The notes beneath the pieces are model-generated. The model was not told the DNA's origin. It saw only the letters and a program-made list of their open reading frames with translations, and made no database searches. Of a DNA stretch of 64,000 bases, positions 1 through 8,425 are shown piece by piece (positions within the stretch are counted from its first letter, which is position 1; each line of letters begins with the position of its first letter). The translations under genes and the position numbers were made by a program. The stretch is from positions 62,001 to 126,000 of the forward strand of contig JAFLBL010000005.1 of NCBI GenBank assembly GCA_017303855.1. The letters run 5' to 3'. Source of the DNA: Chitinophagales bacterium. Lineage in GTDB: Bacteria > Bacteroidota > Bacteroidia > Chitinophagales > Chitinophagaceae.

Positions 1-262
1 TGAGACTGTACAGTGATTTTTCGGTGAGCACCGGTACCAGCTGATGACTGGCACCGAGAATAATCATCGTACCCCAGCCGAGCGCCATAATGTGTGTGAT
101 GGCCAGGCTGCCAGGATTAAAATAATGTCCTGTAAATAAAGAGGCGGATAAAAACAATAAAACAGAACCAGCCAGTAAACTAACTGCGGCATACAGATAA
201 AAAGGTACCACAGCCGTGTGAGGTGTATTACGAAAATCGGCTTGTGGAAATCCGGTACCCAT
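1..262 (-). CDS. heme-copper oxidase subunit I-like membrane protein, N-terminal part
   Basis: This is the first 87 residues of a membrane protein that runs off the left edge. Two hydrophobic segments are visible (about residues 20-43 and 53-80), the second containing HIMALGWGTMIILGASHQ. That pattern resembles cbb3/NO-reductase-like subunit I proteins that Bacteroidota carry beside DUF2249 and hemerythrin genes. The ATG lies one base after the TGA of the DUF2249 gene (TGATATG), so the two are probably translationally coupled. I infer a membrane role in nitric-oxide or low-oxygen metabolism from the neighbours. Heme ligands cannot be checked because most of the protein is outside the window. 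An NnrS-like protein is an alternative. Confidence 0.6.
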   Translation of the reverse strand, partial: MGTGFPQADFRNTPHTAVVPFYLYAAVSLLAGSVLLFLSASLFTGHYFNPGSLAITHIMALGWGTMIILGASHQLVPVLTEKSLYSL

Positions 263-263
263 A

Positions 264-821
264 TCAGGATCGATAAATCAGTAACTGTACATCGCCGGGA
301 CTTACTTCATTAATCCTGTACTGCAGTTTACGGGTAGCCAGTTCAGGCAACAGAAAAACAGGCAGCTTTTTATGATATACAAACAGCGCCTGCCCTTCGG
401 ACAATGCGTCCACCGCTTCCAGAATGCTGATCATAGGCCGGGGCATTTCAAGCTGACGGACATCCAGTGTCACTATCGCATCGTTGAAACGTGCCTGCAG
501 CGATTCCCAGCTTTCCATACTTTCCTCACTCACGGACTGTTGAGGTTGCAATCCCGTTTGCTCTTTATAAAAATAAGTATGTACCAGCTGGTCATTGATT
601 ACTTCAGCAAAGGAACTGAAGCCCCGCTGCTGCAACACATTCATCAACGGGGCCGGTTTAAACGTATTTACAATTTCCAGCACCTGCCCCTCTTCCAGCT
701 GTGCAATTTTCTCCATAATCAGCTGAAAGGGATCAGTACCTCCAGCCAATACCGGCCTTACATCCAGCCGGACTAACTGTTCCGGTTGCAGTGATGCTAA
801 AAATTCAGGTATTTCACTCAT
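264..821 (-). CDS. protein with two DUF2249 domains
   Basis: This is a soluble 185-residue protein with no signal peptide. It has two similar halves, each starting with an LDVRPVL/LDVRQLEMP-type strand and continuing through a helix and an EGQ-containing turn (EEGQVLEI near residue 45, SEGQALFV near residue 143). This is the DUF2249 fold, a SirA/TusA-like small alpha/beta domain. The biochemical function of DUF2249 is not established. It recurs next to hemerythrin/Ric proteins and heme-copper oxidase-like genes in nitrogen-oxide stress loci. It follows ric by 20 bp and precedes the oxidase-like gene by one base, so the three form an operon. Confidence 0.8.
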   Translation of the reverse strand: MSEIPEFLASLQPEQLVRLDVRPVLAGGTDPFQLIMEKIAQLEEGQVLEIVNTFKPAPLMNVLQQRGFSSFAEVINDQLVHTYFYKEQTGLQPQQSVSEESMESWESLQARFNDAIVTLDVRQLEMPRPMISILEAVDALSEGQALFVYHKKLPVFLLPELATRKLQYRINEVSPGDVQLLIYRS

Positions 822-841
822 CGCATTTAATTAAATATTTT

Positions 842-1801
842 TCAATTCAGCTTCTTTTCAATACTGAGTGCTTTCGGGAAAAGGATATTATTCTCCAGGT
901 GCACATGCAGGTGAAGATCATTCTCAAAATCATCGAGCATACGGTACAGCAAACTGTAACTGGCACAGGCGTCTTCCGGTAATGTGAAATTATTGGTCAG
1001 TTCCCTGATGCTAGCCAGCTGTTGTCCAACCACTTCATGTTCCATCTCCATCATATTAATGGGTTGCTGTACCGTTCCGAATTCTGCGGCCAGTGCTGAC
1101 TCCTTACGATCTTTCGCTGCTGACAACTCATGAATATACGGGAATACTACTTTTTCCTCTTTCACCAGGTGCGCCATCATTTCCTGGTTCACTTCCTCAA
1201 CCAGTTTCCATACCTCCAGCAGCTCAGGATGACGGCCGCCATGTACTTTGCTCACTTTGTCAGCATAAGCTACAATATCCGGCAGGTTTTTCCGCACATA
1301 ACTGTGATGGGTATTTACTATAAAATCAGCCAGGAAAGCCGGGCTCCAGTCATTATAAGGCAGGGCATTGCTGCCGGCGGGCAGCTGATCGGCCTGTTGC
1401 AGTTCCTGTTCTATCCGGGTTACTTCCAATCCCTTTTCGAGACAGGCTTCTTTCAGCGTCTTCTTGCCGCCACAACAAAAATCGAGTCCGTACTTTTTAA
1501 ACAGCTGTGCTTTACGGAAATCTTTTGCTACCAGCTGACCCAGTGTTTCATCCATTTCACCACTGACTCTTTTGGTGATTTTTACTTTCCACCAAACCGG
1601 ACCCTGCTCCAGGTATTCCCAGGTAAATACATTGCCCCGCTCCCCGAGTAACTGGTAGTACAACGGTTTCGGATCATGATCATTATGAATGGTCAACGCT
1701 GCCCCTTCCGGCAATTCATCAAAGTATTGGAAAATGGTGGGATGCTTCATCCGGGGTTCGAGCAATGTTACATCCAGTGTTTTATCAGCGATTGTCTGCA
1801 T
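842..1801 (-). CDS. ric: iron-sulfur cluster repair di-iron protein Ric/ScdA with N-terminal DUF2249
   Basis: The 319-residue protein has three parts. Residues about 5-75 are a DUF2249 domain. Residues about 80-135 are the ScdA N-terminal domain with the LDFCCGGKKTL cysteine motif. Residues about 145-312 are a hemerythrin-like four-helix domain with candidate iron ligands in HHSYVRKN, MAHLVKEEKVVFP, MEHEVVG and HVHLENNILFP. Ric (YtfE, ScdA, DnrN) repairs Fe-S clusters damaged by nitric oxide or oxidants. E. coli YtfE is about 220 residues, so the extra length is the DUF2249 fusion. It leads a three-gene operon and has a good -7 element and a palindrome just upstream. Its position beside the Fe-S-rich pyruvate oxidoreductase operon fits a repair role. 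Confidence 0.9.
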   Translation of the reverse strand: MQTIADKTLDVTLLEPRMKHPTIFQYFDELPEGAALTIHNDHDPKPLYYQLLGERGNVFTWEYLEQGPVWWKVKITKRVSGEMDETLGQLVAKDFRKAQLFKKYGLDFCCGGKKTLKEACLEKGLEVTRIEQELQQADQLPAGSNALPYNDWSPAFLADFIVNTHHSYVRKNLPDIVAYADKVSKVHGGRHPELLEVWKLVEEVNQEMMAHLVKEEKVVFPYIHELSAAKDRKESALAAEFGTVQQPINMMEMEHEVVGQQLASIRELTNNFTLPEDACASYSLLYRMLDDFENDLHLHVHLENNILFPKALSIEKKLN

Positions 1802-1815
1802 ATTGAATATTTTTT

Positions 1816-1823
1816 CAAAGGTA
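1816..1823 (-). promoter_or_regulatory. -7 promoter element of the ric operon
   Basis: On the minus strand this reads TACCTTTG, an exact match to the Bacteroidota -7 consensus TAnnTTTG. It would start transcription near 1809, leaving a leader of only about 8 nt before the ric ATG. The usual -33 TTTG is not seen at the expected spacing, and that position lies inside the palindrome at 1837-1862. This suggests the promoter depends on, or is blocked by, a protein bound there. Confidence 0.6.
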
Positions 1824-1836
1824 GAAAATAAATTCG

Positions 1837-1862
1837 AATAAAAGTATTAAAATACTTTTATT
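1837..1862. promoter_or_regulatory. perfect 12+12 bp palindrome, candidate operator of the ric operon
   Basis: The arms AATAAAAGTATT and AATACTTTTATT are exact reverse complements separated by AA. The centre is about 40 bp upstream of the inferred transcription start, where Crp/Fnr-type activators often bind, and the site also covers the -33 position. The AT-rich arms loosely recall the NsrR operator (AAGATGyATTT-type half sites), but this is not an exact match. A terminator for the upstream flavin-protein gene is less likely because the stem contains almost no GC. Confidence 0.55.
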
Positions 1863-1900
1863 TACGCATTTCGAAAACCCCTGTTGCCCCGGACTGATAA

Positions 1901-2326
1901 TCAGCTTTCCCGGTTCCAGTTCAGCTTTTTCCCAATACCAAGTGAATTATCGGTAAACTTAATATGATCCAGCCGCAGTGTCCAGATCTCACCCGGCATG
2001 GCCAGTGCCATCGGGTGTTTTTTGTGATAATGCGTAGAAGCGCCGATAGCCAGCGGATCAGTTTCCGCCAGCAAAACGCCTTCAAACTGAATGCCCTTTA
2101 TTTGCAGCAGGTTCAGTTTGTCCGGTAATATAGTCCCGGCAATTTTTTGACTGCCCCGGAGTATAATTGAATGCCGGGTATCCCCGGATGATTTATAATG
2201 CAGGAGTCCTTTCGCGGCATCCCATGAATAAAAAAAACTAAAACACCAGGGCTGACCTGTTTCGTCCACACAGGCCAGGCTGCCGCTGGTCTGCTTGTCA
2301 ATAAAAGCGGCGATCTTCTCGTTCAT
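1901..2326 (-). CDS. pyridoxamine 5'-phosphate oxidase-like flavin split-barrel protein
   Basis: This 141-residue cytosolic protein has the split-barrel pattern of the PNPOx-like family. The early strands carry SGSLACVDETGQPWCFSFFY, followed by a region reading YKSSGDTRHS and a hydrophobic strand reading KIAGTIL. Family members bind FMN, F420 or heme and act as small oxidoreductases or stress proteins. The length is typical of the YhbP-like branch. Its ATG overlaps the stop of the ferredoxin gene by 4 bp (ATGA), so it is the last cistron of the redox operon. The substrate cannot be inferred from sequence. Confidence 0.75.
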   Translation of the reverse strand: MNEKIAAFIDKQTSGSLACVDETGQPWCFSFFYSWDAAKGLLHYKSSGDTRHSIILRGSQKIAGTILPDKLNLLQIKGIQFEGVLLAETDPLAIGASTHYHKKHPMALAMPGEIWTLRLDHIKFTDNSLGIGKKLNWNRES

Positions 2327-2553
2327 GATACTTTAATTATCCGCACCGGGCATGCCAGCGCTATTTCCTTTGATTTATCCAGTGAAGCATCCGGAATTTC
2401 CAATACAAAAACTTCTTTCTTTCGTACTCCTTTTATTAATGTGGCTTTCCCGTCTCTCTTCGACATCCGCCAGAGTTCAGGCTGTTGCTCATAACAGACC
2501 CCGCATCCAATGCATTTATTCCTGTAGTGAACCACTTTATGCATGGGCGGCAT
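2323..2553 (-). CDS. small single-cluster ferredoxin
   Basis: The 76-residue protein contains CIGCGVC near residue 15 and a distal ACPV near residue 67. That is the four-cysteine pattern of a monocluster [4Fe-4S] ferredoxin. It is probably a soluble one-electron carrier. It starts inside the 3' end of the U32 gene. A shorter start at residue 4 (ATG ending at 2544) is equally plausible, and neither start has a recognisable ribosome binding site. Its place in an operon with pyruvate:ferredoxin oxidoreductase suggests it carries electrons to or from that enzyme. Direct overlap with the U32 gene suggests it may serve the Fe-S hydroxylase instead. Confidence 0.85.
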   Translation of the reverse strand: MPPMHKVVHYRNKCIGCGVCYEQQPELWRMSKRDGKATLIKGVRKKEVFVLEIPDASLDKSKEIALACPVRIIKVS

Positions 2554-3784
2554 CCAGAATTTTATACAGTTTATCTGAAGGGGTGACTTTGGTATTGAAC
2601 TTCATGGTAATCTTATCTCCTTTTACTGCTTCCTGTGCCGGTTCGCCATTCACCATCAGTGTGTCCAGTTTTTCCCTGACCATACCGCATTTGGGACCGG
2701 TTACCATCAGGGTATCCCCCACTTTGAGATTTCCGGATTCAAGGATAAACTCCCCGATAGCTATTTTGGGATAATACTTGCTACCCTTTCCGATATAAAC
2801 TTTCTTTTCAGTAGCTGCCGATCCGGGTTGCGGGGTCCATTCACCCAGTTTACGACCCAGGTAATATCCTTCCCAGAAACCACGGTTATACACTTTCATC
2901 ATTTCCTCTTTCCATGCCTGCGCTTTTTCCTGTGTATATGTACCTTCCTGTATGGCATCCAGGGCAGCCCGGTAACATTGCGTTACCACCTGCACATAAT
3001 CGGCGCCCTTTGTTCTTCCTTCTATTTTCAACACATCCACCCCGCTTTCCAGCACCTGGTCCAGTATATCTATCGTACAAAGGTCCTTGGGGGACATGAT
3101 ATATTCATTGTCTATTTCCAGTTGTTCCCCCGTTTCCGTATCGGTTACCGTATAGGGCCTCCTGCAATTCTGCACACAGGCACCGCGGTTGGCCGATGCA
3201 TTCTGTGTATGCAGGCTCATGTAACATTTCCCTGAAACGGCCATGCATAAAGCGCCATGTACAAACATTTCCAGCTTTACGGGTTTTCCGGAGGGTCCTT
3301 TAATTTTTTTCCGTTGTATTTCCGTACTGATTTCCGCCACCTGCTTCAGCGTCAGTTCACGGGCCAGTACCATCACATCCGCATAACGGGAAAAGAATTT
3401 TACGGATTCCACATTACTGATATTGGCCTGTGTGGAAATGTGCAGGGGAATTTCCATCTGGCTGCAAAAATCAATCACCGCGTAATCAGCGGCAATAACC
3501 GCATCGATCTTTTGTTTCTTTACTTCCTTGAGTACCGCTTTCAGCAATTGCATGTCATGCTCATACATTACCGTATTAAGCGTGATATAAGCTTTCAGTC
3601 CCGCTTTTTTACACAGCGTGCTGATTGTTTTAATATCGGATATATGAAAAGACTGAGCGGAACGGGTACGCATATTCAATTGTTCCACGCCAAAATAAAT
3701 GGCATCCGCCCCCGCATTGATTGCCGCCTGTAAACTGTCAAATGACCCGGCTGGCGCCAGGAGTTCCACTTTTTCTTTTATCAT
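2537..3784 (-). CDS. trhP: U32 family protein, probable TrhP-type tRNA hydroxylation factor
   Basis: The 415-residue protein opens with ELLAPAGSFDSLQAAINAGA, the usual start of the U32 family. It has VHGALCMAVSGKCYMS near residue 175 and RGACVQNCRRPY near residue 200, supplying cysteines for an Fe-S cluster. The later EGRTKGADYVQ block is also typical. The family was once called collagenase-like peptidase U32. E. coli TrhP (YegQ) instead makes 5-hydroxyuridine at the tRNA wobble position, using prephenate-derived chemistry and Fe-S clusters. Length and layout match TrhP better than RlhA, which is longer, or UbiU/UbiV, which are shorter. It follows the DHOD-like gene by 6 bp and overlaps the ferredoxin gene. 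Confidence 0.8.
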   Translation of the reverse strand: MIKEKVELLAPAGSFDSLQAAINAGADAIYFGVEQLNMRTRSAQSFHISDIKTISTLCKKAGLKAYITLNTVMYEHDMQLLKAVLKEVKKQKIDAVIAADYAVIDFCSQMEIPLHISTQANISNVESVKFFSRYADVMVLARELTLKQVAEISTEIQRKKIKGPSGKPVKLEMFVHGALCMAVSGKCYMSLHTQNASANRGACVQNCRRPYTVTDTETGEQLEIDNEYIMSPKDLCTIDILDQVLESGVDVLKIEGRTKGADYVQVVTQCYRAALDAIQEGTYTQEKAQAWKEEMMKVYNRGFWEGYYLGRKLGEWTPQPGSAATEKKVYIGKGSKYYPKIAIGEFILESGNLKVGDTLMVTGPKCGMVREKLDTLMVNGEPAQEAVKGDKITMKFNTKVTPSDKLYKILDAAHA

Positions 3785-3790
3785 GAAGCT

Positions 3791-4780
3791 TTATTTCATT
3801 CCCTCCAGAATCCGGATATAATTCGCCCGTTCAAAAGCGGTAGGATCCGCCACATTCTGCTGGCTCATACTGCCCCTGAAAGCGGATACATTTTCAAATC
3901 CCATCATATACATCCAGTCCTGCAATTCTTTATTCATAGTTTTCAGGTACGGAATACCATTCTTATACAAGGAAGAAGCGGTCATTACCGCGTCCGAACC
4001 GGCCAGCAGGTACTTCACCACTTCCACCGCGCTTTGTACACCCGTTGTTGCGGCCAGAGATAATTTTACTTTATTGTACAAAAGGGCTGTCCACAATAAA
4101 GGCAACCTGATTTCACTGGCATCGCTGTAATGAAGATCCGTTTTAAGAACCAGTTCATTAATGTCAAAATCAGGCTGGTAAAACCGGTTGAATAATACCA
4201 ACGCGTCGGCTCCTGAATTCTTCATCCGCATGGCCATATTTCCCATGGCACTGAAATAAGGATTCAGTTTAACCGCCACCGGAATTTTTATATTCGCTTT
4301 GATGGCTTCTATTATATTCAGGTAACGGTGTTCCACTTCAGAAGAAGACATCGCGATATCGCCGGGAATAAAAAAGATATTCACTTCAATACCGTCCGCG
4401 CCCGCCTGTTCCATCTGGCGGGAATAATCAATCCAGCCTTCCGTAGTTATTCCGTTCAGACTGCCGATCACCGGAATCTTTACTCTTTCCTTCGCTTTCC
4501 GGATATGTTCCAGGTATTCATCCACACCCACTTTATAATCATCCAGGTCCGGGAAGTAATCACTGGCTTCCGGATTGGCATACATTGTATCCGCCAACAC
4601 GGCATTTAAACGGGCTTCTTCCTTCCGGATCTGCTCTTCAAACAAGGAGAACATGACCACGGCTCCGGCTCCATTGTCTTCCATTTTCAGGATATTATCC
4701 ATTTCTTCAGACAATGTACAGGCAGATACAACAATGGGGGAATTCAGCTTCAGCCCCATGTAAGAGGTTTGGAGTGTCAT
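3791..4780 (-). CDS. dihydroorotate dehydrogenase-like flavoprotein
   Basis: The 329-residue protein has the FMN-binding TIM barrel of the dihydroorotate dehydrogenase family. It begins with TSYMGLKLNSPIVVSACTLS, continues through EVNIFFIPGD and AVKLNPYF, and ends with a phosphate-binding VKYLLAGSDAV segment. Members of this branch are often called dihydroorotate dehydrogenase-like and commonly sit beside pyruvate:ferredoxin oxidoreductase genes instead of pyrimidine genes, as here. No catalytic base of the pyrD type is obvious. I infer a redox role in the PFOR pathway, not orotate synthesis. A strong hairpin separates it from nifJ upstream, and the U32 gene follows after 6 bp. Confidence 0.82.
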   Translation of the reverse strand: MTLQTSYMGLKLNSPIVVSACTLSEEMDNILKMEDNGAGAVVMFSLFEEQIRKEEARLNAVLADTMYANPEASDYFPDLDDYKVGVDEYLEHIRKAKERVKIPVIGSLNGITTEGWIDYSRQMEQAGADGIEVNIFFIPGDIAMSSSEVEHRYLNIIEAIKANIKIPVAVKLNPYFSAMGNMAMRMKNSGADALVLFNRFYQPDFDINELVLKTDLHYSDASEIRLPLLWTALLYNKVKLSLAATTGVQSAVEVVKYLLAGSDAVMTASSLYKNGIPYLKTMNKELQDWMYMMGFENVSAFRGSMSQQNVADPTAFERANYIRILEGMK

Positions 4781-4789
4781 ATACTTGGT

Positions 4790-4832
4790 TTTATAAAATC
4801 ATCCTGAAGCGACATCGTCTGCTTCAGGATGA
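4790..4832 (-). terminator. hairpin between nifJ and the DHOD-like gene, probable partial terminator
   Basis: The arms at 4799-4810 and 4821-4832 form a perfect 12-bp stem (TCATCCTGAAGC against GCTTCAGGATGA) with a 10-nt loop. On the minus strand it is followed by ATTTTATAAAA, a weak U-run. It lies 17 bp after the nifJ stop codon and before a gene on the same strand. It could end most nifJ transcripts, letting only part of the message read into the downstream genes, or it could protect the nifJ message 3' end. Confidence 0.6.
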
Positions 4833-4849
4833 CAACATTTAATTTCAAC

Positions 4850-7800
4850 TTACCCGACCGGTACAAAATCGCTGGCTTTCTTGGTCGCCAGTTCTTCGTA
4901 TGTTTTCCATTTCAGGTTAACCAGTTCCTGGGCATGCTTCATCAGGTCTTCCGCGGCTTCCGGATTCGTCATCGTAAGCACTTTATAACGGAGCTCATTG
5001 TAAGCATAATCCTTCAACGCCATAGTTGGCCTGGATGAATCGAGTACAAACGGATTCTGATTCTTCCTGCGCAACATCGGGTTATAACGTAACAACGGCC
5101 AGTGACCGCTCGCTACGGCCTTATGCTGCTGATCCAATCCGTTTTTCAGATCATATCCGTGTGCAATACAATGGCTGTACGCCAGGATCAGTGACGGTCC
5201 GTCATAGGCTTCCGCTTCACGCATGGCCAGCAGGGCCTGTTGCGGGTTGGAACCAAAAGCCACTCTCGCCACATATACATTGCCATACGATATGGCCTGC
5301 ATCGCCAGGTCTTTCTTACCACCTGATTTACCACCCGCGGCAAATTTTGCCGTGGCTGCAGTCGGAGTGGATTTGGATGATTGTCCGCCCGTATTTGAAT
5401 ATACTTCCGTATCCAATACCAGTACATTCACATTTCGTCCGCTCGCCAACGCATGGTCCAGTCCTCCATATCCGATATCATAGGCCCATCCGTCACCACC
5501 CACCAGCCAGACACTGCGGCGTACCAGCTGATCGGCTACAGAAAGCAGGTGTTTGGCTTCCGTACTATTCAGTTCAGCCAATTTAGCTTTCAATGCGTCT
5601 ACGCGTACCCGTTGCTCAACCAGTTCAGACTCAACCGTCTGTCTGGCCTCCAGTATTTCTTTTACAAAAGCATCACCCAACTGATTGCCCATACCGGCCA
5701 GCAGCTGACGGGCCACATCCAGTTGTTTATCCGCTGTTATGCGCATACCCAGCCCGAACTCGGCATTGTCTTCAAACAGGGAGTTACTCCAGGCCGGACC
5801 TCTTCCTTCCTTATTCACCGCCCAGGGTGTGGTAGGCAGGTTACCGCCGTAAATGGAAGAACAACCAGTGGCATTGGCCACCAGCAAACGGTCGCCGAAT
5901 AACTGAGACAAGAGTTTCAGATAGGGCGTTTCACCACAACCGGCGCAGGCACCTGAGAACTCAAACAAGGGTTCCAGGAATTGTGCCCCATGTACAGTGG
6001 AGAAATCAATTTTTGAACGGTCATTCCAAGGAACATTTTCAAAGAATTCAATATTCTTTTGTTCCTGGGCCAGTACAGGATCTTTCTCTCCCAGGTTAAT
6101 GGCTTTGCGGCTGCGGTTGGCCGGGTCTGTAGCCGGACAAACTTCCACACAAAGATTACAACCGGTACAATCTTCCAGGTAAACCTGAAGGGTATATTTT
6201 GTTTCCGGAAAACCACGGGCGTTGATCGGCGCTGACTTAAATCCTTCCGGCGCTTTCTCCAGGTGATTCTCGTGATAGAATTTAGCGCGGATCACACTGT
6301 GCGGACATACATACGCGCAGTTACCACACTGAATACAGAGATCAGGTTCCCACAAGGGTACAAGATCGGAAATATTTCTTTTTTCCCACTGCGTGGTACC
6401 GCTGGGATAGGTTCCATCCACGGTCATTTTGCTTACCGGAATATCATCCCCGTGACCCGACATCATCATCGCAGTCACATCTTTTACAAATGCGGGGGCT
6501 TTTTCAGAAACGGTCAGTAAATCAACAGTAGCGCTGGTCACTTTTGCGGGAATCGTTACTTCATACAGGTGTGCCAGCGTGGCATCCACCGCTTTGAAGT
6601 TTTGTTCGATCACTTTCGGCCCTTTTTTGAAATAGGTTTTTTCAATAGCCTTCTTGATTTGTTTGATCGCGTCATCCTTCGGCAATACACCGGAAAGGGC
6701 GAAGTAACAGGTCTGCATGATGGTATTGATCCGGCCGCTCATGCCTGTCTCACGGGCAACAGTAGTCGCATCAATTACATACACCTTGATATTTTTATCA
6801 AGGATCAGTTGCTGCACCTGTCCGGGCAGTTTTGACCATACGTCCGCTTTATCATACGGACTGTTCAACAGGAAAGTAGCGCCTTGTTTGGCAAATTCCA
6901 GCATTTCCACTTTCTCCACAAAATTGAACTGGTGACAGGCGATAAAGTCCGCTTTGGAAATCAGGTAAGGTGCCCGGATAGGCTGGGGACCAAAACGCAG
7001 GTGAGAAACGGTACGTGCACCTGATTTTTTTGAATCATATACAAAATAACCCTGTGCGAACAAATCGGTATTCTCCCCGATGATTTTAATGGTATTCTTA
7101 TTCGCACCTACTGTACCATCCGCACCCAGACCAAAGAACAGACCCTGTCTCCATTCAGACTCATCCAGGGTATAGTCGGGATCATAGGAAAGACTGGTAA
7201 AGGTTACGTCATCGTTGATACCTACAGTGAAACCGTTTTTCGGATTGTCCTTTTTCAATTCATCGTATACCGCTTTCACCATGGAAGGGGTAAACTCTTT
7301 GGAAGAAAGTCCGTAACGGCCACCGATAATCTTCGGTAAGGTCTTGATTTTTCCCTGCTGGAAAGCTTCCACCATCGTAGCCAGGATATCCTGGTACATG
7401 GGTTCACCGGCTGCACCGGATTCCTTCGTGCGATCGAGTACGCCGATAATTTTAACGGTTGCGGGGATCACTTTCAGAATATGTTCAAGGGAGAACGGAC
7501 GGAAGAGACGGACATGGATCACGCCCACTTTTTCGCCGCCGGCCTGCAGTGCTTTAACGGTTTCAATTACCGTTTCACCACCGGAACCCATCACCACTAC
7601 TACCCGTTCCGCATCCGGTGCGCCGCTGTATTCAAATAACTGGTATTTACGACCCGTCATTTTTGCAAACTCATCCATTACTTCCTGTACAATACCGGGC
7701 GTATTATTATAGAAGGTATTCACGGTTTCACGCCCCTGGAAGTATACATCCGGATTCTGAGCGGTACCACGGATAAAGGGATGTTCCGGATTCAGTCCGC

Positions 7801-8425
7801 GTTTGCGGTGTGCAATCACGAGCTCATCGGGCACCATGGAACTGATCTGTTCATCGCTCAGTAATTCCAGTTTATTGACTTCATGTGATGTACGGAACCC
7901 GTCAAAGAAGTGAACAAACGGAATCCTTGATTTCAGCGAAGCTACCTGGGAAATCAGGGCAAAGTCATGTGCTTCCTGCACACTGGCAGAACCCAACATG
8001 GCAAAGCCGGTAGTACGGGCGGCCATAATATCCTGGTGGTCACCAAAGATAGAAAGCCCCTGCGCCGCGAGTGAACGGGCCGCAACATGGAAAACAGCCG
8101 GCGTTAATTCACCGGCAATTTTATACATATTGGGGAGCATCAGCATCAGTCCCTGGGAGGCCGTAAATGTAGTGGTTAACGATCCGGTCTGCAAAGCACC
8201 GTGTACGGTACCTGCGGCACCGGCTTCACTCTGCATTTCAATTACATCCGGTACATTGCCCCAGATATTTTTAATACCTTTTGCAGCCCACTCATCAGCC
8301 AGTTCCGCCATATTGGAAGAAGGGGTGATGGGATAGATAGCGCAAACCTCGTTGATACGGTAGGCCACATAGGCCGCGGCTTCGTTGCCATCGATGGTGG
8401 CGACTAATTTATTTTTATTTGACAT
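4850..8425 (-). CDS. nifJ: pyruvate:ferredoxin (flavodoxin) oxidoreductase
   Basis: This is a single-chain 1191-residue enzyme that converts pyruvate and CoA to acetyl-CoA and CO2, reducing ferredoxin. The N-terminal domain carries the family signature AYRINEVCAIYPITPSSNMA. The middle has two [4Fe-4S] sites (CIQCGNCAYVCPHSV near residue 690 and CTGCNLCVEVCPATD near residue 745). The C-terminal thiamine-diphosphate domain has NATGCSSIYGGN and NTGGQSSKSTPTAA. I start at the internal ATG giving MSNKNKLVATIDG, which overlaps the upstream gene by 11 bp; a start four codons earlier is possible. All expected domains are present and length is normal. The enzyme is oxygen-sensitive, so it implies microaerobic or fermentative metabolism. 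Confidence 0.97.
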   Translation of the reverse strand: MSNKNKLVATIDGNEAAAYVAYRINEVCAIYPITPSSNMAELADEWAAKGIKNIWGNVPDVIEMQSEAGAAGTVHGALQTGSLTTTFTASQGLMLMLPNMYKIAGELTPAVFHVAARSLAAQGLSIFGDHQDIMAARTTGFAMLGSASVQEAHDFALISQVASLKSRIPFVHFFDGFRTSHEVNKLELLSDEQISSMVPDELVIAHRKRGLNPEHPFIRGTAQNPDVYFQGRETVNTFYNNTPGIVQEVMDEFAKMTGRKYQLFEYSGAPDAERVVVVMGSGGETVIETVKALQAGGEKVGVIHVRLFRPFSLEHILKVIPATVKIIGVLDRTKESGAAGEPMYQDILATMVEAFQQGKIKTLPKIIGGRYGLSSKEFTPSMVKAVYDELKKDNPKNGFTVGINDDVTFTSLSYDPDYTLDESEWRQGLFFGLGADGTVGANKNTIKIIGENTDLFAQGYFVYDSKKSGARTVSHLRFGPQPIRAPYLISKADFIACHQFNFVEKVEMLEFAKQGATFLLNSPYDKADVWSKLPGQVQQLILDKNIKVYVIDATTVARETGMSGRINTIMQTCYFALSGVLPKDDAIKQIKKAIEKTYFKKGPKVIEQNFKAVDATLAHLYEVTIPAKVTSATVDLLTVSEKAPAFVKDVTAMMMSGHGDDIPVSKMTVDGTYPSGTTQWEKRNISDLVPLWEPDLCIQCGNCAYVCPHSVIRAKFYHENHLEKAPEGFKSAPINARGFPETKYTLQVYLEDCTGCNLCVEVCPATDPANRSRKAINLGEKDPVLAQEQKNIEFFENVPWNDRSKIDFSTVHGAQFLEPLFEFSGACAGCGETPYLKLLSQLFGDRLLVANATGCSSIYGGNLPTTPWAVNKEGRGPAWSNSLFEDNAEFGLGMRITADKQLDVARQLLAGMGNQLGDAFVKEILEARQTVESELVEQRVRVDALKAKLAELNSTEAKHLLSVADQLVRRSVWLVGGDGWAYDIGYGGLDHALASGRNVNVLVLDTEVYSNTGGQSSKSTPTAATAKFAAGGKSGGKKDLAMQAISYGNVYVARVAFGSNPQQALLAMREAEAYDGPSLILAYSHCIAHGYDLKNGLDQQHKAVASGHWPLLRYNPMLRRKNQNPFVLDSSRPTMALKDYAYNELRYKVLTMTNPEAAEDLMKHAQELVNLKWKTYEELATKKASDFVPVG

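Noticed and set aside
1837..1862. Intrinsic terminator of the flavin split-barrel gene
   Set aside because: The stem is almost free of GC, and it lies at an operator position relative to a good promoter, so a regulatory site is favoured.
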